Assembly: GCF_051660745.1 (NCBI RefSeq)
Contig: NZ_JBOFQF010000042.1
Location: 348,667-412,666, forward strand
DNA: 64,000 bases
Direction: 5' to 3'
DNA from: Segniliparus sp051660745
GTDB taxonomy: Bacteria; Actinomycetota; Actinomycetes; Mycobacteriales; Mycobacteriaceae
In this document: positions 27,649-36,121 of the stretch, one piece after another
Position numbering within the stretch: position 1 is the first letter of the stretch
Layout of the letters: the number at the start of each line of letters is the position of its first letter
Program-made: the position numbers and the translations under genes
Notes under the pieces: model-generated
What the model saw: the letters and a program-made list of their open reading frames with translations, nothing else
Database searches by the model: none
Told to the model about the DNA's origin: nothing

Positions 27649-27716
27649 GGCGGCATGCCAGCGCGCGGCCCGGCCAGATTCGCTTTCGCCGCCTCGGCCT
27701 GTCACAATTGCCATCT

Positions 27717-29621
27717 GTGACGCACACGGACTTCCGCAACATCGCCATTGTCGCCCACGTCGACCACGGCAAGACCACTTTGGTCGACGCCATGCTCCGG
27801 CAGTCGGGCGCGCTCACGCACCGTGGTGACGACACCACGGACCGCGTGATGGACTCCGGCGACCTCGAGCGCGAGAAGGGCATCACCATCCTCGCGAAGA
27901 ACACCGCCGTGCACCGGCGCAACGCCGACGGCTCGCTCACCGTCATCAACGTGATCGACACCCCCGGCCACGCGGACTTCGGCGGCGAGGTGGAGCGCGG
28001 CCTGTCCATGGTCGACGCCGTCGTCCTCTTGGTGGACGCGAGCGAGGGCCCCCTGCCGCAGACCCGCTTCGTGCTCCGCAAGGCGCTGGAGTCCTCCCTG
28101 CCGGTGATCCTCGTGGTGAACAAGACCGACCGTCCCGACGCCCGGATCTCGGAAGTGGTCGAGCAGACCCACGATTTGATCCTCGACATCGCCTCGGAGC
28201 TTCCCGACGAGGCCGCGAAGGCCGCCGAGCACGCCCTCGACCTGCCGATCCTGTTCGCCTCCGGCCGCGCGGGCATCGCCTCCAAGGCCCAGCCCGCAGA
28301 CGGCTCGGTCCCCGACGGCGAGAACCTCGACGTGCTCTTCGAAGAGCTGATGGAAGTCGTCCCGCCGCCCTCGGGCGACCCCGAAGCGCCGTTCCAGGCT
28401 CTGGTCACCAACCTCGACGCCTCCCCGTTCCTCGGCCGCCTCGCCCTGCTGCGCATCCACAACGGACAGCTGAAGAAGGGCCAGACCGTCGCCTGGATGC
28501 GCGAGGTGGACGGCGAGCCGCAGGTCTCGAACGTCCGGATCTCCGAACTTCTGGTGACGACCGGCGTGGAGCGCGCCCCCACCGACCTCGCGGTCGCGGG
28601 CGACATCGTCGCGGTCGCCGGGATCCCCGAGATCATGATCGGCGACACCCTCGCCGACCCCGAGAACCCCGTCGCCCTGCCCCGCATCGCCGTGGACGAG
28701 CCCGCGATCTCGGTCACCATCGGCACCAACTCCTCGCCGCTCGCGGGCCGGGTCTCCGGCCACAAGCTCACGGCCCGGATGGTGCGCGCGCGCCTCGACC
28801 AGGAGCTCATCGGCAACGTCTCGATCAGGGTGCTCGACATCGGCCGCCCCGACGCCTGGGAAGTCCAGGGCCGTGGCGAGCTCGCCCTCGCGATCCTCGT
28901 CGAGCAGATGCGCCGGGAGGGCTTCGAGCTCACCGTCGGCAAGCCGCAGGTGGTCACCAAGATCGTCGACGGGAAGCGGCACGAGCCGTACGAGCGGCTG
29001 ACCGTGGACGCCCCGTCCGAGTTCATCGGCGCGATCACCCAGCTCTTGGCCGACCGCAAAGGCTCGCTGGAGGACATGGCGAGCCACGGCACCGACTCCA
29101 CCCGGATGACCTTCAAGGTCCCCTCGCGCGGGCTCATCGGCTTCCGAACCGAGTTCCTCACCACCACCCGAGGCACCGGGATCGCGAACGCCGAGTTCGA
29201 CACCTACGGCCCCTGGGCGGGCGAGATCCGAGGCCGCCACACCGGCTCGCTCATCTCCGACCGGACCGGCGCGGTGACCGCGTACGCGCTCACCAACCTC
29301 GCCGACCGTGGCACGTTCTTCGTCTCGCCGGGCGACCAGGCGTACGAGGGCATGGTCGTCGGGCTCAACCCGCGCGCCGAGGACCTCGACGTGAACATCA
29401 CCCGCGAGAAGAAGCTCACCAACATGCGCGCGTCCACCTCGGACACGACCGAGACCCTGGTCAAGCCGATGGAGATCGACTTGGAGATCGCCATGGAGCT
29501 CTGCGCGAACGACGAGTGCGTCGAAGTGACCCCCGAGATCATCCGGGTTCGCAAGGCCGAGCTGCTCGCCACGGACCGCGCCAAGTCGCGCAGCAAGGCC
29601 AAATCCGCCAACCAGGGCTGA
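27717..29621 (+). CDS. typA: GTP-binding protein TypA/BipA
   Basis: Ribosome-associated translational GTPase involved in 50S assembly and stress responses. It has 634 residues from the GTG at 27717 (VTHTDFRNIAIVAHVDHGKTTL). G motifs: AHVDHGKT (G1), RGITI-equivalent REKGITI (G2), DTPGHADF (G3), NKTDRPDA (G4). C-terminal elements GIANAEFDTYGPWAGEIRGRHTGSLIS and LTNMRASTSDTTETL are TypA-specific. There is no Shine-Dalgarno; the transcript may be leaderless, common in this order. In-frame sequence back to 27645 is not family-like. Confidence 0.96.
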   Translation: MTHTDFRNIAIVAHVDHGKTTLVDAMLRQSGALTHRGDDTTDRVMDSGDLEREKGITILAKNTAVHRRNADGSLTVINVIDTPGHADFGGEVERGLSMVDAVVLLVDASEGPLPQTRFVLRKALESSLPVILVVNKTDRPDARISEVVEQTHDLILDIASELPDEAAKAAEHALDLPILFASGRAGIASKAQPADGSVPDGENLDVLFEELMEVVPPPSGDPEAPFQALVTNLDASPFLGRLALLRIHNGQLKKGQTVAWMREVDGEPQVSNVRISELLVTTGVERAPTDLAVAGDIVAVAGIPEIMIGDTLADPENPVALPRIAVDEPAISVTIGTNSSPLAGRVSGHKLTARMVRARLDQELIGNVSIRVLDIGRPDAWEVQGRGELALAILVEQMRREGFELTVGKPQVVTKIVDGKRHEPYERLTVDAPSEFIGAITQLLADRKGSLEDMASHGTDSTRMTFKVPSRGLIGFRTEFLTTTRGTGIANAEFDTYGPWAGEIRGRHTGSLISDRTGAVTAYALTNLADRGTFFVSPGDQAYEGMVVGLNPRAEDLDVNITREKKLTNMRASTSDTTETLVKPMEIDLEIAMELCANDECVEVTPEIIRVRKAELLATDRAKSRSKAKSANQG

Positions 29622-29624
29622 TTC

Positions 29625-30695
29625 ATGGCTATCCCCATCTTCGCCGACGTCGACACCGGGATCGACGACGCGTGGGCGCTCCTGACGGTGCTGTCCCACC
29701 CCGAAGCCGACCTGGTCGGTGTCGGGTGCACGGCGGGGAACGTCCGGGTGGACCAGGTGTGCGCCAACACGCTCGCCGTTCTCGAACTCGCCGGACGGAC
29801 CGACATCCCCGTCTCCCAAGGCAGGGAGACCCCGTTGCGCCTCGCGCCCGGCGAATGGTTCGAGATCGCCGACGACACCCATGGCGGCTGCGGGCTCGGC
29901 TACGCGGCCCTGGACGAGGCGCAGGCCTGGACCACGCCGCACGACGCGGCTGAGGCCTGGGTCGAGGCCGCGCGGACCCGCCCGGGCGAGCTCGTCGGGC
30001 TGGTCACCGGACCGCTCACCAATCTCGCGCTCGCGCTGCGGGCGGAGCCCGAGCTGCCCCGGCTCCTGCGGCGGCTCGTGATCATGGGCGGGGCGTTCGA
30101 CCATCCGGGCAACACCACGCCCGCGGCGGAGTGGAACATCCACGTGGACCCGGAGGCCGCGAAAGAGGTCTTCGACGCATGGTCCGAGGCGATCGAGCGC
30201 GGAGCCGCCTCGATGTCCGGCGGGGAGCCTGTCGCGCTGCCGGTGGTCTGCGGACTGAACCTCACCGAGCGGATCGTCTTGACCCCGCAGCGGCTCGGCA
30301 AGCTCGTCGAGCTGGTCGAGGGCGCCCCCGCTCCGGCGATGTCCCCGGAGGACCCGCGCGGCAAGCGCTCGACGGCGCGCAACCCGCTGGTGCGCCTCTT
30401 GGAGGACGCCACCCGTTTCTACTTCGAGTTCCACCACGACCAGGGCGACGAGTACATCGCGCATATGCACGACCCCTTCGCCGCTGAGATCGCCATCGAC
30501 CCGGAGATCGCGCTGACCGCGACTGCGGCGGTGGACGTGGAGCTGCTCGGGCTCATCACGCGGGGCATGACCGTGGCGGACTGGTCCGGCAAGTGGCGGC
30601 GCGAGCCGAACGCCGCGGTCGCGGTCGCCGCCGACCCCGGCGCGTTCTTCGACCGGGTGATCCCCCGCCTCGCCGCGTTCCTACGCGGGCTCTGA
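29625..30695 (+). CDS. Nucleoside hydrolase (IunH/RihA-type)
   Basis: Hydrolyses the N-glycosidic bond of nucleosides for salvage. It has 356 residues. It opens with the calcium-binding aspartate cluster FADVDTGIDDAWALLT (D-x-D-x-G-x-D-D), then VGCTAGNVRVDQVCANTLAVLEL, LVTGPLTNLALALRAEPEL, RRLVIMGGAFDHPGNTTPAAEWNIHVDPEAA and HMHDPFAAEIA, which carry the remaining metal and ribose ligands. The ATG lies 3 bp after the typA stop, so the two genes are probably co-transcribed. Confidence 0.92.
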   Translation: MAIPIFADVDTGIDDAWALLTVLSHPEADLVGVGCTAGNVRVDQVCANTLAVLELAGRTDIPVSQGRETPLRLAPGEWFEIADDTHGGCGLGYAALDEAQAWTTPHDAAEAWVEAARTRPGELVGLVTGPLTNLALALRAEPELPRLLRRLVIMGGAFDHPGNTTPAAEWNIHVDPEAAKEVFDAWSEAIERGAASMSGGEPVALPVVCGLNLTERIVLTPQRLGKLVELVEGAPAPAMSPEDPRGKRSTARNPLVRLLEDATRFYFEFHHDQGDEYIAHMHDPFAAEIAIDPEIALTATAAVDVELLGLITRGMTVADWSGKWRREPNAAVAVAADPGAFFDRVIPRLAAFLRGL

Positions 30696-30842
30696 AACCC
30701 ACGCTGTCAGGCAACCTCGCGGTATCTCCGGACTGCGGAGCCCGGCCCGAGTATGTAGATTCCCATGCCAACAGGGATGGCGCACGACAGAACGGACTGG
30801 CAGGACTTCACTTCCCGCCCATAAGGACGAGAGGAAGCGGCG

Positions 30843-32642
30843 GTGAATCTGGCAGATGTCCGGGGTGTGGACACCTCAGGGCTGGGAGATTTGGCGACCA
30901 GTCTCGCGTCGCGCGCGTCGTCGTTCGAGGAGGCGCGGGCGCAGTTCGCGAAGATCACGCAGTTCCCAGGGTGGCAGGGGGCGGCGAAGGACGCGGCGGC
31001 GAGCAGTTTCCAGAACACTGACAAGAGCCTGCTTGACGATGTTGCGCGTGTGTCGGCTGTCCATCAGGCAGCGTTTGAGCTGGCGTCCGATTTCCAACAG
31101 TTGCAAACGAGGCTGCGCGAGCTGGAGCAGCAGGCCGCGTCCATCGGCGCGAAACTGGGCGACGATGGGAAGGTCATGTTCCAGGACGGGGCGCATCCGG
31201 ACGACGCGCAACGGCACCGCGCCGTGGTCATCGGGGACGCGGCGTACGAGTTGGTGTTGGACGCTGACCGGCTCGACCAGAAGGCGGGCGAGGTTCTGAA
31301 GAAGGCCGCGAGCGGGGAGATCGCGGCAGCGGGTACGGGCAACGAGACGACGGCGGCGCTCGCAGGAGCGGCACAAGGCACTCTTGGGGTGGCCGAGCCC
31401 CCGAAGGGCGAGAACGGGAAGCCCGTGTCGCCGGATTTCAACACGGCATGGTGGAACGACCTGACCAAAGAGCAGCGGCAGTGGGTGCAGAGCATGCACC
31501 CGGAGTGGGTCGGGAACCTTGACGGGGTGCCCTCGTCAGCTCGCGACGAGGCGAACCGCACAATGCTGCCGGGTGATATCGCGAGGTTGCAGGCGGAGGT
31601 TGACCGGTTGCAAAAGCAGAAGGACAACGAGTTCGGGCATGGCACGTTCAGCAACACGGATTCGGACTTGTGGTACGCGCAGCGGCGGCTGGAGGGCGCG
31701 AAGGCCGTCCAGCGCGCGTTGAACGACAATCCGGGCGCGAAGCTCCTGGTTTTGGACCCGGACTACGGTGAGCGCGGGCGTGCCGCCATCGCATTGGGCG
31801 ACCCGGACACCGCAGACCACATCGCGGTCACCGCTCCTGGTGTGAACTCGTCTCCTGAGCACAGCATCGGGGGCATGACCAGAGAAGCGGGCGATCTGAA
31901 GGCCGAGACAGAACAGGTTCTCAAGAACAATGGCCATGGGAACGAGACCGTGTCTACGATTGCGTGGGTCGGGTACGAGCCGCCGCAGGCTCAGATTGAT
32001 GCCACCCACATGAATCCGTTCGGCGACGGCTTCGACAATGTTGGCCCAGGTGGTGTGCTGGACGAGCCTGGTGGCGCGTCTGAGGTTTCGAGCGAGGCGA
32101 AAGCCAAGGTTGGGGCGGCGAACTTGTCGTCGTTCTACGAGGGGCTCAGCGCCGCGTGGCACCCTGAGTCGGGCGACTCCGGCACGAGCCCGCACATCAC
32201 TGCCCTCGGGCACTCCTACGGATCGCTCACCACTTCGCTCGCGCTTCAGCAGACCTCGTCGGGAATCGTGGAGAACGCGGTGTTCTACGGCTCTCCTGGT
32301 TTGAATCTGGACTCCGCGAACCAGCTTCCGGTCCCTGTGGGGCACGCGTACGACATGCAGGCCCCCGACGACCCGATCCAAAAGGTGCCGGACTACACGG
32401 GACGTTACGGCGCGAATCCTACTGAGATCCCAGGGTTCACCCAGTTGTCCGCCCAGGCAGGGGACACGACCGGCGACGCGGCTCCTGGTACGACGGTGCA
32501 CCATGATGGCGCGTCCGGGCACTCGGACTATCCTCGGAGCAGCAATGGACAGCTGCGCATGCCCGGCTACAACATGTCTGTGATCGTCGCCGGGATGACT
32601 GGTCAAGACGGTCGCCCCGACCTCACAGTTAAAGGAAAATGA
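30843..32642 (+). CDS. DUF1023 alpha/beta hydrolase with WXG-like N-terminus (ESX-associated)
   Basis: 599 residues from GTG 30843 (GAGGAAG upstream). Residues 1-150 are helical with a W-x-G-like turn (FPGWQGAAKDAAASSF), resembling a WXG100-type secretion module. The C-terminal half is a DUF1023 alpha/beta hydrolase: LLVLDPDYGERGRAAIALGDPDTADHIAVTAPGVNS and the nucleophile elbow HITALGHSYGSLTTSLAL (G-H-S-Y-G). Family members in mycobacteria lie in type VII secretion contexts and are putative effectors; the substrate is unknown. It is followed after 3 bp by the LppA-like gene, and codon choice looks a little less GC-extreme than in neighbours. Confidence 0.8.
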   Translation: MNLADVRGVDTSGLGDLATSLASRASSFEEARAQFAKITQFPGWQGAAKDAAASSFQNTDKSLLDDVARVSAVHQAAFELASDFQQLQTRLRELEQQAASIGAKLGDDGKVMFQDGAHPDDAQRHRAVVIGDAAYELVLDADRLDQKAGEVLKKAASGEIAAAGTGNETTAALAGAAQGTLGVAEPPKGENGKPVSPDFNTAWWNDLTKEQRQWVQSMHPEWVGNLDGVPSSARDEANRTMLPGDIARLQAEVDRLQKQKDNEFGHGTFSNTDSDLWYAQRRLEGAKAVQRALNDNPGAKLLVLDPDYGERGRAAIALGDPDTADHIAVTAPGVNSSPEHSIGGMTREAGDLKAETEQVLKNNGHGNETVSTIAWVGYEPPQAQIDATHMNPFGDGFDNVGPGGVLDEPGGASEVSSEAKAKVGAANLSSFYEGLSAAWHPESGDSGTSPHITALGHSYGSLTTSLALQQTSSGIVENAVFYGSPGLNLDSANQLPVPVGHAYDMQAPDDPIQKVPDYTGRYGANPTEIPGFTQLSAQAGDTTGDAAPGTTVHHDGASGHSDYPRSSNGQLRMPGYNMSVIVAGMTGQDGRPDLTVKGK

Positions 32643-32645
32643 CCT

Positions 32646-33290
32646 ATGGCGAATCCGGTCGATGAGCGGGGCTGGTTCAAACGGCACGCGAAATGGCTCT
32701 GGACTGGCCTGGCTGTTTTGCTCGTCGCGGTCCTGGTCGCGTGCGGTATCGGGGCGTATCGGTTTCTGGAGGGCTTGAAAGGCATGGACGACGAGCCGCA
32801 ACACATGGCAAAGAGCGACGTCCCCGCGTTCGAGGAGCGCTACCGGGACAAAGGCAGCGTCCAGCAGGCGGCGAAAGAGCTTGAGGCCGCCATCGCCAAG
32901 ACCGCCGACAAGATCGCCGCGCTCGTCCCCGGCCTGACCTGGAAATGGCAGTACGATCAGGGCAATGTCGGCTGCCCGCAAGACAAGGCCGCAGACACGC
33001 GGGTCACCCGGTTCGCGACTCGCCTAGCCGGTTTCGAAAGCGCGATCCCGGAGGATGTGTGGCCCCAAGCGGTCGCCATCGCACGCGCCGACGCGGAGTT
33101 CCTTGGGATGACAGACAAGGTCGCCTACCAGGACGCGGCCAAGAACCACGACATAGTGTTCTCCTCCGAGGACGGAGGAGAGATCAGGATCGGTACAGCA
33201 GTTGAAGCCTCCATTAGAGGCAAGACACCATGCCGGTTGATGGAGGACTGGTACACGAGCCGCAACATCCCCGTGCCGGGCAAGAGCTAG
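32646..33290 (+). CDS. LppA-like membrane-anchored protein
   Basis: 214 residues. A hydrophobic segment at about 17-40 (WLWTGLAVLLVAVLVACGIGAY) contains a lipobox-like L-V-A-C, so it may be a lipoprotein or a simple N-terminal anchor. The extracytoplasmic part has ALVPGLTWKWQYDQGNVGCPQD, resembling the LppA family of mycobacterial lipoproteins (Rv2543-like), and a second Cys late (TPCRLMEDWY). Three bp from the DUF1023 gene and 8 bp before the EspC-like gene; it may act as a cognate immunity or tethering factor, which is inference. Confidence 0.7.
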   Translation: MANPVDERGWFKRHAKWLWTGLAVLLVAVLVACGIGAYRFLEGLKGMDDEPQHMAKSDVPAFEERYRDKGSVQQAAKELEAAIAKTADKIAALVPGLTWKWQYDQGNVGCPQDKAADTRVTRFATRLAGFESAIPEDVWPQAVAIARADAEFLGMTDKVAYQDAAKNHDIVFSSEDGGEIRIGTAVEASIRGKTPCRLMEDWYTSRNIPVPGKS

Positions 33291-33298
33291 GAGCTTCG

Positions 33299-33631
33299 AT
33301 GTCAGCGAACGAGCAACCCGCAGGCGCGGGGCCGAAAGTGGCTGTGAGCCTTGACGAGCTCCGCGCCGGGGCGGGCCAATTGCACGACCTCGCGGAAGAG
33401 GCCACGGCCAAACTCGCCAGCAGCGACCAAGCGTTGGAGACCTCTTCTTCGGCGTGGCACGGCCTCAGCTCGGCCGCAGCCTACGCCGCCTACGCCGAGT
33501 TCGAAACCGCACGGGGAAAAGCCGCCACCGGTTCACTCGCCACAGCGAGCGAGAACGTGGGCCACGCCGTGAATCATTACGAGCACACCGACAACACGAA
33601 CGCAGACTCTCTCGGCCTCACGAGCCGGTAG
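33299..33631 (+). CDS. EspC-like WXG-type protein, putative type VII secretion substrate
   Basis: 110 residues from ATG 33299 (TAGGAGCTTCG upstream). Helix-turn-helix layout with W-H-G at the turn (SSSAWHGLSSAAAYAAYAEFE), and a Y-x-x-x-D/E export motif after the second helix (YEHTD; also YAEFE). This matches the EspC/ESX-target group. It is the last gene of the DUF1023-LppA cassette. No ESX core component (EccC, EccD) lies in the window, so export would depend on a system encoded elsewhere. Confidence 0.75.
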   Translation: MSANEQPAGAGPKVAVSLDELRAGAGQLHDLAEEATAKLASSDQALETSSSAWHGLSSAAAYAAYAEFETARGKAATGSLATASENVGHAVNHYEHTDNTNADSLGLTSR

Positions 33632-33642
33632 CGGCCGCGTTC

Positions 33643-34536
33643 CTACAACGACGCGGCTGAGGGCTTCTCCAGCGCGGGCGAGGCCTTCGCGGCCTCTTGC
33701 GCCTTCACCCACGGCGCGATGACCTCGACGAGCGCCTGGGGCCGTCCGATCCAACCGGCGTGCCCGAGGCGTTTCTTGATGTGCTCTTGTTTCGGCTCCG
33801 TGCCCTTGAACAGGCGGAGGAACTCCGTCATCACTTTGGGCGGCACGATGTAGTCCGCCTCGATCGTGACGCCGAGGACGGGGACGGCGATCTCGCCGAT
33901 CGCCTCTTCCGCGTCGAACTCGACACGCGACGGCTGGAACTTGCCGGTGAGGATGACCCTGCTGGAGTCCCACAGCATGCCGCGGGGCTGGCGCCCGTAG
34001 CCGCCGTCGAACCGGGCGAAGGCCGCGGGGTAGACCCGGAAGACCTGGGCTCCGAAGTTCATGCCGACGACCCCGAGGGAGACGATCTCGGCGTGGAGCT
34101 TATTGGCGTAGTTCCGCCGGTGCGCGATGCCGGTGGTGAGCATGGCGAGCCCGTCGACCTCGCCGGGGTGCTGCGACACGTACAAGCTCGCGAGGTGCGC
34201 GCCCAGGCTGTGGGCGAACAGGTAGACCGGCGCTCCGGGGAACAGCTCGTGGACCTCGGCGATGATCTGCGGGAAGTCGTCCTGGATGTGGCGCTTCCAC
34301 CCCCAGTTGCGAAACGGGTTCGGCCGGGGCCTGCTCGCGCCCTGCCCGCGCAGATCGAACGTGACGACCTGGATCCCCTGTTCGAGGACGCTGAAGGCGA
34401 ACTTGTCGAGCGCGGCCACCGGGGTGCCGTAGCCGGGCGCCACGACCAGGACCGGAGCAGTCGGGTTGTCTTGCGACTCGAAGATCCGCAGGTACGTGTA
34501 CGCCTCGTGGGTGAGGTCGATGCGACGGATGCGCAT
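33643..34536 (-). CDS. Alpha/beta hydrolase (lysophospholipase/esterase-like)
   Basis: 297 residues. Nucleophile elbow YLFAHSLGAHLASLYV (A-H-S-L-G), oxyanion-region APGYGTPVAALDKFA, and VVTFDLRGQGASRPRP typical of monoacylglycerol-lipase-like folds. A candidate acid is in GVTIEADYIVPPKVM and the His in RLGHAGWIG. No signal peptide, so cytoplasmic. The substrate is unknown. It converges on the EspC-like gene with an 11-bp gap and lies downstream of the MmpS gene on the same strand. Confidence 0.85.
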   Translation of the reverse strand: MRIRRIDLTHEAYTYLRIFESQDNPTAPVLVVAPGYGTPVAALDKFAFSVLEQGIQVVTFDLRGQGASRPRPNPFRNWGWKRHIQDDFPQIIAEVHELFPGAPVYLFAHSLGAHLASLYVSQHPGEVDGLAMLTTGIAHRRNYANKLHAEIVSLGVVGMNFGAQVFRVYPAAFARFDGGYGRQPRGMLWDSSRVILTGKFQPSRVEFDAEEAIGEIAVPVLGVTIEADYIVPPKVMTEFLRLFKGTEPKQEHIKKRLGHAGWIGRPQALVEVIAPWVKAQEAAKASPALEKPSAASL

Positions 34537-34589
34537 AGCCGGTGCCTCTCTATCCTTCTTGTCTCGTCGGGCTCACTCGGAGACCATGT

Positions 34590-35144
34590 TCATTGTGCGA
34601 AGCGCCAGTGGCAGGTGACTTCGTCGCCGTATCCTGCGGCGGCTTTGTTGTCCAGGACGTCGTTGTCCACGTTCAGGGAGCAGGTCGGCCCTGCGAGGTT
34701 GCCGTTGCTCTTGTGCGGGACCTTGACCACAAGGGTGATCTCCACGAGCGAGCCTTCCAAGTCGACGACCGAGCCTTGCGCGGACGGCTCCCACGGCAGC
34801 TGGACGACCTGGTCGAAGGTCTGGACCTGCGGCTGGCCCTCGTTCGCGAGGTGATGGACCACGGTGTATTTGACCTGGGCCGATTCCGGGGTGTTCGCGG
34901 CGCCCGGCTCCGCGTAGGCGTGCGCGCGCAGGTACACCCGCTGCCCGATCTTCCCGTTGGCGCGCAAGTCGTCCAAAGAGTCGTTGGCGAACCAGAACAG
35001 CACGGCCGCGCCTGCCGACAGGCCGAGCGCGACGACGACCCCGACCACGACCCACGGCCAGACCCTGCGCTTGCCCGCCTCCGCCGCCTCGCGCATCGCT
35101 TCGAGGTCGGCGTACGGCACCGTCCACGAGTCGTCCTGGGTCAT
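34590..35144 (-). CDS. MmpS-family membrane protein (no MmpL partner here)
   Basis: 184 residues: cytoplasmic N-terminus, one membrane helix (VWPWVVVGVVVALGLSAGAAVLFWF, about 28-52) and a periplasmic beta-rich domain. VVQLPWEPSAQGSVVDLEGSLVEITLVV and the two-Cys end (GPTCSLNVDNDVLDN ... DEVTCHW) match the MmpS accessory proteins that work with MmpL lipid/siderophore exporters. No mmpL gene is adjacent. A TetR gene lies upstream, 85 bp away on the same strand, and may control it. Confidence 0.75.
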   Translation of the reverse strand: MTQDDSWTVPYADLEAMREAAEAGKRRVWPWVVVGVVVALGLSAGAAVLFWFANDSLDDLRANGKIGQRVYLRAHAYAEPGAANTPESAQVKYTVVHHLANEGQPQVQTFDQVVQLPWEPSAQGSVVDLEGSLVEITLVVKVPHKSNGNLAGPTCSLNVDNDVLDNKAAAGYGDEVTCHWRFAQ

Positions 35145-35229
35145 CTTTCGTCCTTCTCGGTCAGCGTCGCCAGCTATAACGTCGTTTGCTCACGACCAGG
35201 ATACAACGCGGGGCCCGCTCCGGCGCCCG

Positions 35230-35916
35230 TCACCCATGGCCGTTCGCGGCCAACGGCCTCGCGAAGGCGTACAGCGGCGCGTCGAAGTCCAACATGAAGC
35301 CCTCCGCCTTGGCCGTGGCCTCCACCATGCCCGCCAGCACCGCTTCGAGCTGCGCGACGAACTGCTCGACCGAGGTCTTCGGGACGCCGTCCTTCATCCA
35401 CCAGTCGGCCGCCGCCGCGACCGCGCCGACGATGGCGGCGGCGGGCAGCTCGACATTGTCCTTCGGCCCGCCGATCTGCTCGCCGACGTCGCCGAGCATC
35501 GCGGCGATCTCAGAGGCGAGCAGGCGCCCGTTGTCGAGCACGCGGCTCGCCCCGCCGCCGAGCAGCATGTCGTTCATCAGCGCGCGGAACACGTTCGGAT
35601 GCGCCGCGAGCAGGTCCGCGTAACCGGTGAGGCCCAGCCTCAACAGCTCCCGCGCCGTGGGCGCGCTGCTCATCGGGAGCACGACGACGCGCTCGGTGAT
35701 CAGTTCTTTCACCCGGTCCGCGACGGCCTCGAAGAGCTCGCCCCGGTCCGCAAAGTACCGGTACAGCGTCGGCTTGGGCTTGCCCGCCTCGGCGGCGATC
35801 TCCTGCATGCTCACGTCCGGGCCGAGCTGGTCGACGGCGCGGAACGCCGCCTCGACCAGCTCTGCCCGCACCTGAGCGCGATGGCTGTCCCATCGCGTCG
35901 CTCTCCGATCGGCCAT
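35230..35916 (-). CDS. TetR-family transcriptional regulator
   Basis: 228 residues from ATG 35916. N-terminal DNA-binding domain RAELVEAAFRAVDQLGPDVSMQEIAAEAGKPKPTLYRYFADRGELFEAVADRV is a clear TetR helix-turn-helix; the C-terminal ligand domain is not assignable (WWMKDGVPKTSVEQFVAQLEAVLAGM). It is divergent from the BVMO-SDR-AurF operon, the usual arrangement for a TetR that represses itself and the facing operon. The AAGTGA...TCACTT dyad in the gap is a candidate operator. Confidence 0.92.
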   Translation of the reverse strand: MADRRATRWDSHRAQVRAELVEAAFRAVDQLGPDVSMQEIAAEAGKPKPTLYRYFADRGELFEAVADRVKELITERVVVLPMSSAPTARELLRLGLTGYADLLAAHPNVFRALMNDMLLGGGASRVLDNGRLLASEIAAMLGDVGEQIGGPKDNVELPAAAIVGAVAAAADWWMKDGVPKTSVEQFVAQLEAVLAGMVEATAKAEGFMLDFDAPLYAFARPLAANGHG

Positions 35917-35985
35917 AGCACCATGTCTACCACGACAGCCGTCGCAGCCGCGGCCGTTCGGACGTCGGCCATCCCTCGTCATACG

Positions 35986-36003
35986 AAGTGATCTATTTCA
36001 CTT
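35986..36003. promoter_or_regulatory. 18-bp dyad AAGTGA-N6-TCACTT, candidate operator
   Basis: A perfect 6-bp inverted repeat with 6-bp spacer in the TetR/BVMO intergenic region. It is compatible with a TetR operator. It also matches the mycobacterial Crp consensus (TGTGA-N6-TCACA) at 8 of 10 arm positions, so either protein could bind. Confidence 0.5.
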
Positions 36004-36080
36004 TCCATGCAAATGTGATACATGCGACACCTACTCTTTCTCGGACCGATGGTATGCGCTACCGTTGGTCTCAGTTACAT

Positions 36081-36094
36081 TGTGATCCACACCA
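36081..36094. promoter_or_regulatory. TGTGATCCACACCA element, second copy
   Basis: 13 of 14 bases equal the element at 15843. It lies 28 bp before the BVMO start codon, so probably within or next to the promoter or leader. A related TGTGATACATGCGA occurs at 36014. Confidence 0.4.
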
Positions 36095-36121
36095 CGGATC
36101 CGTCTCACGAAGGGCGCACCT

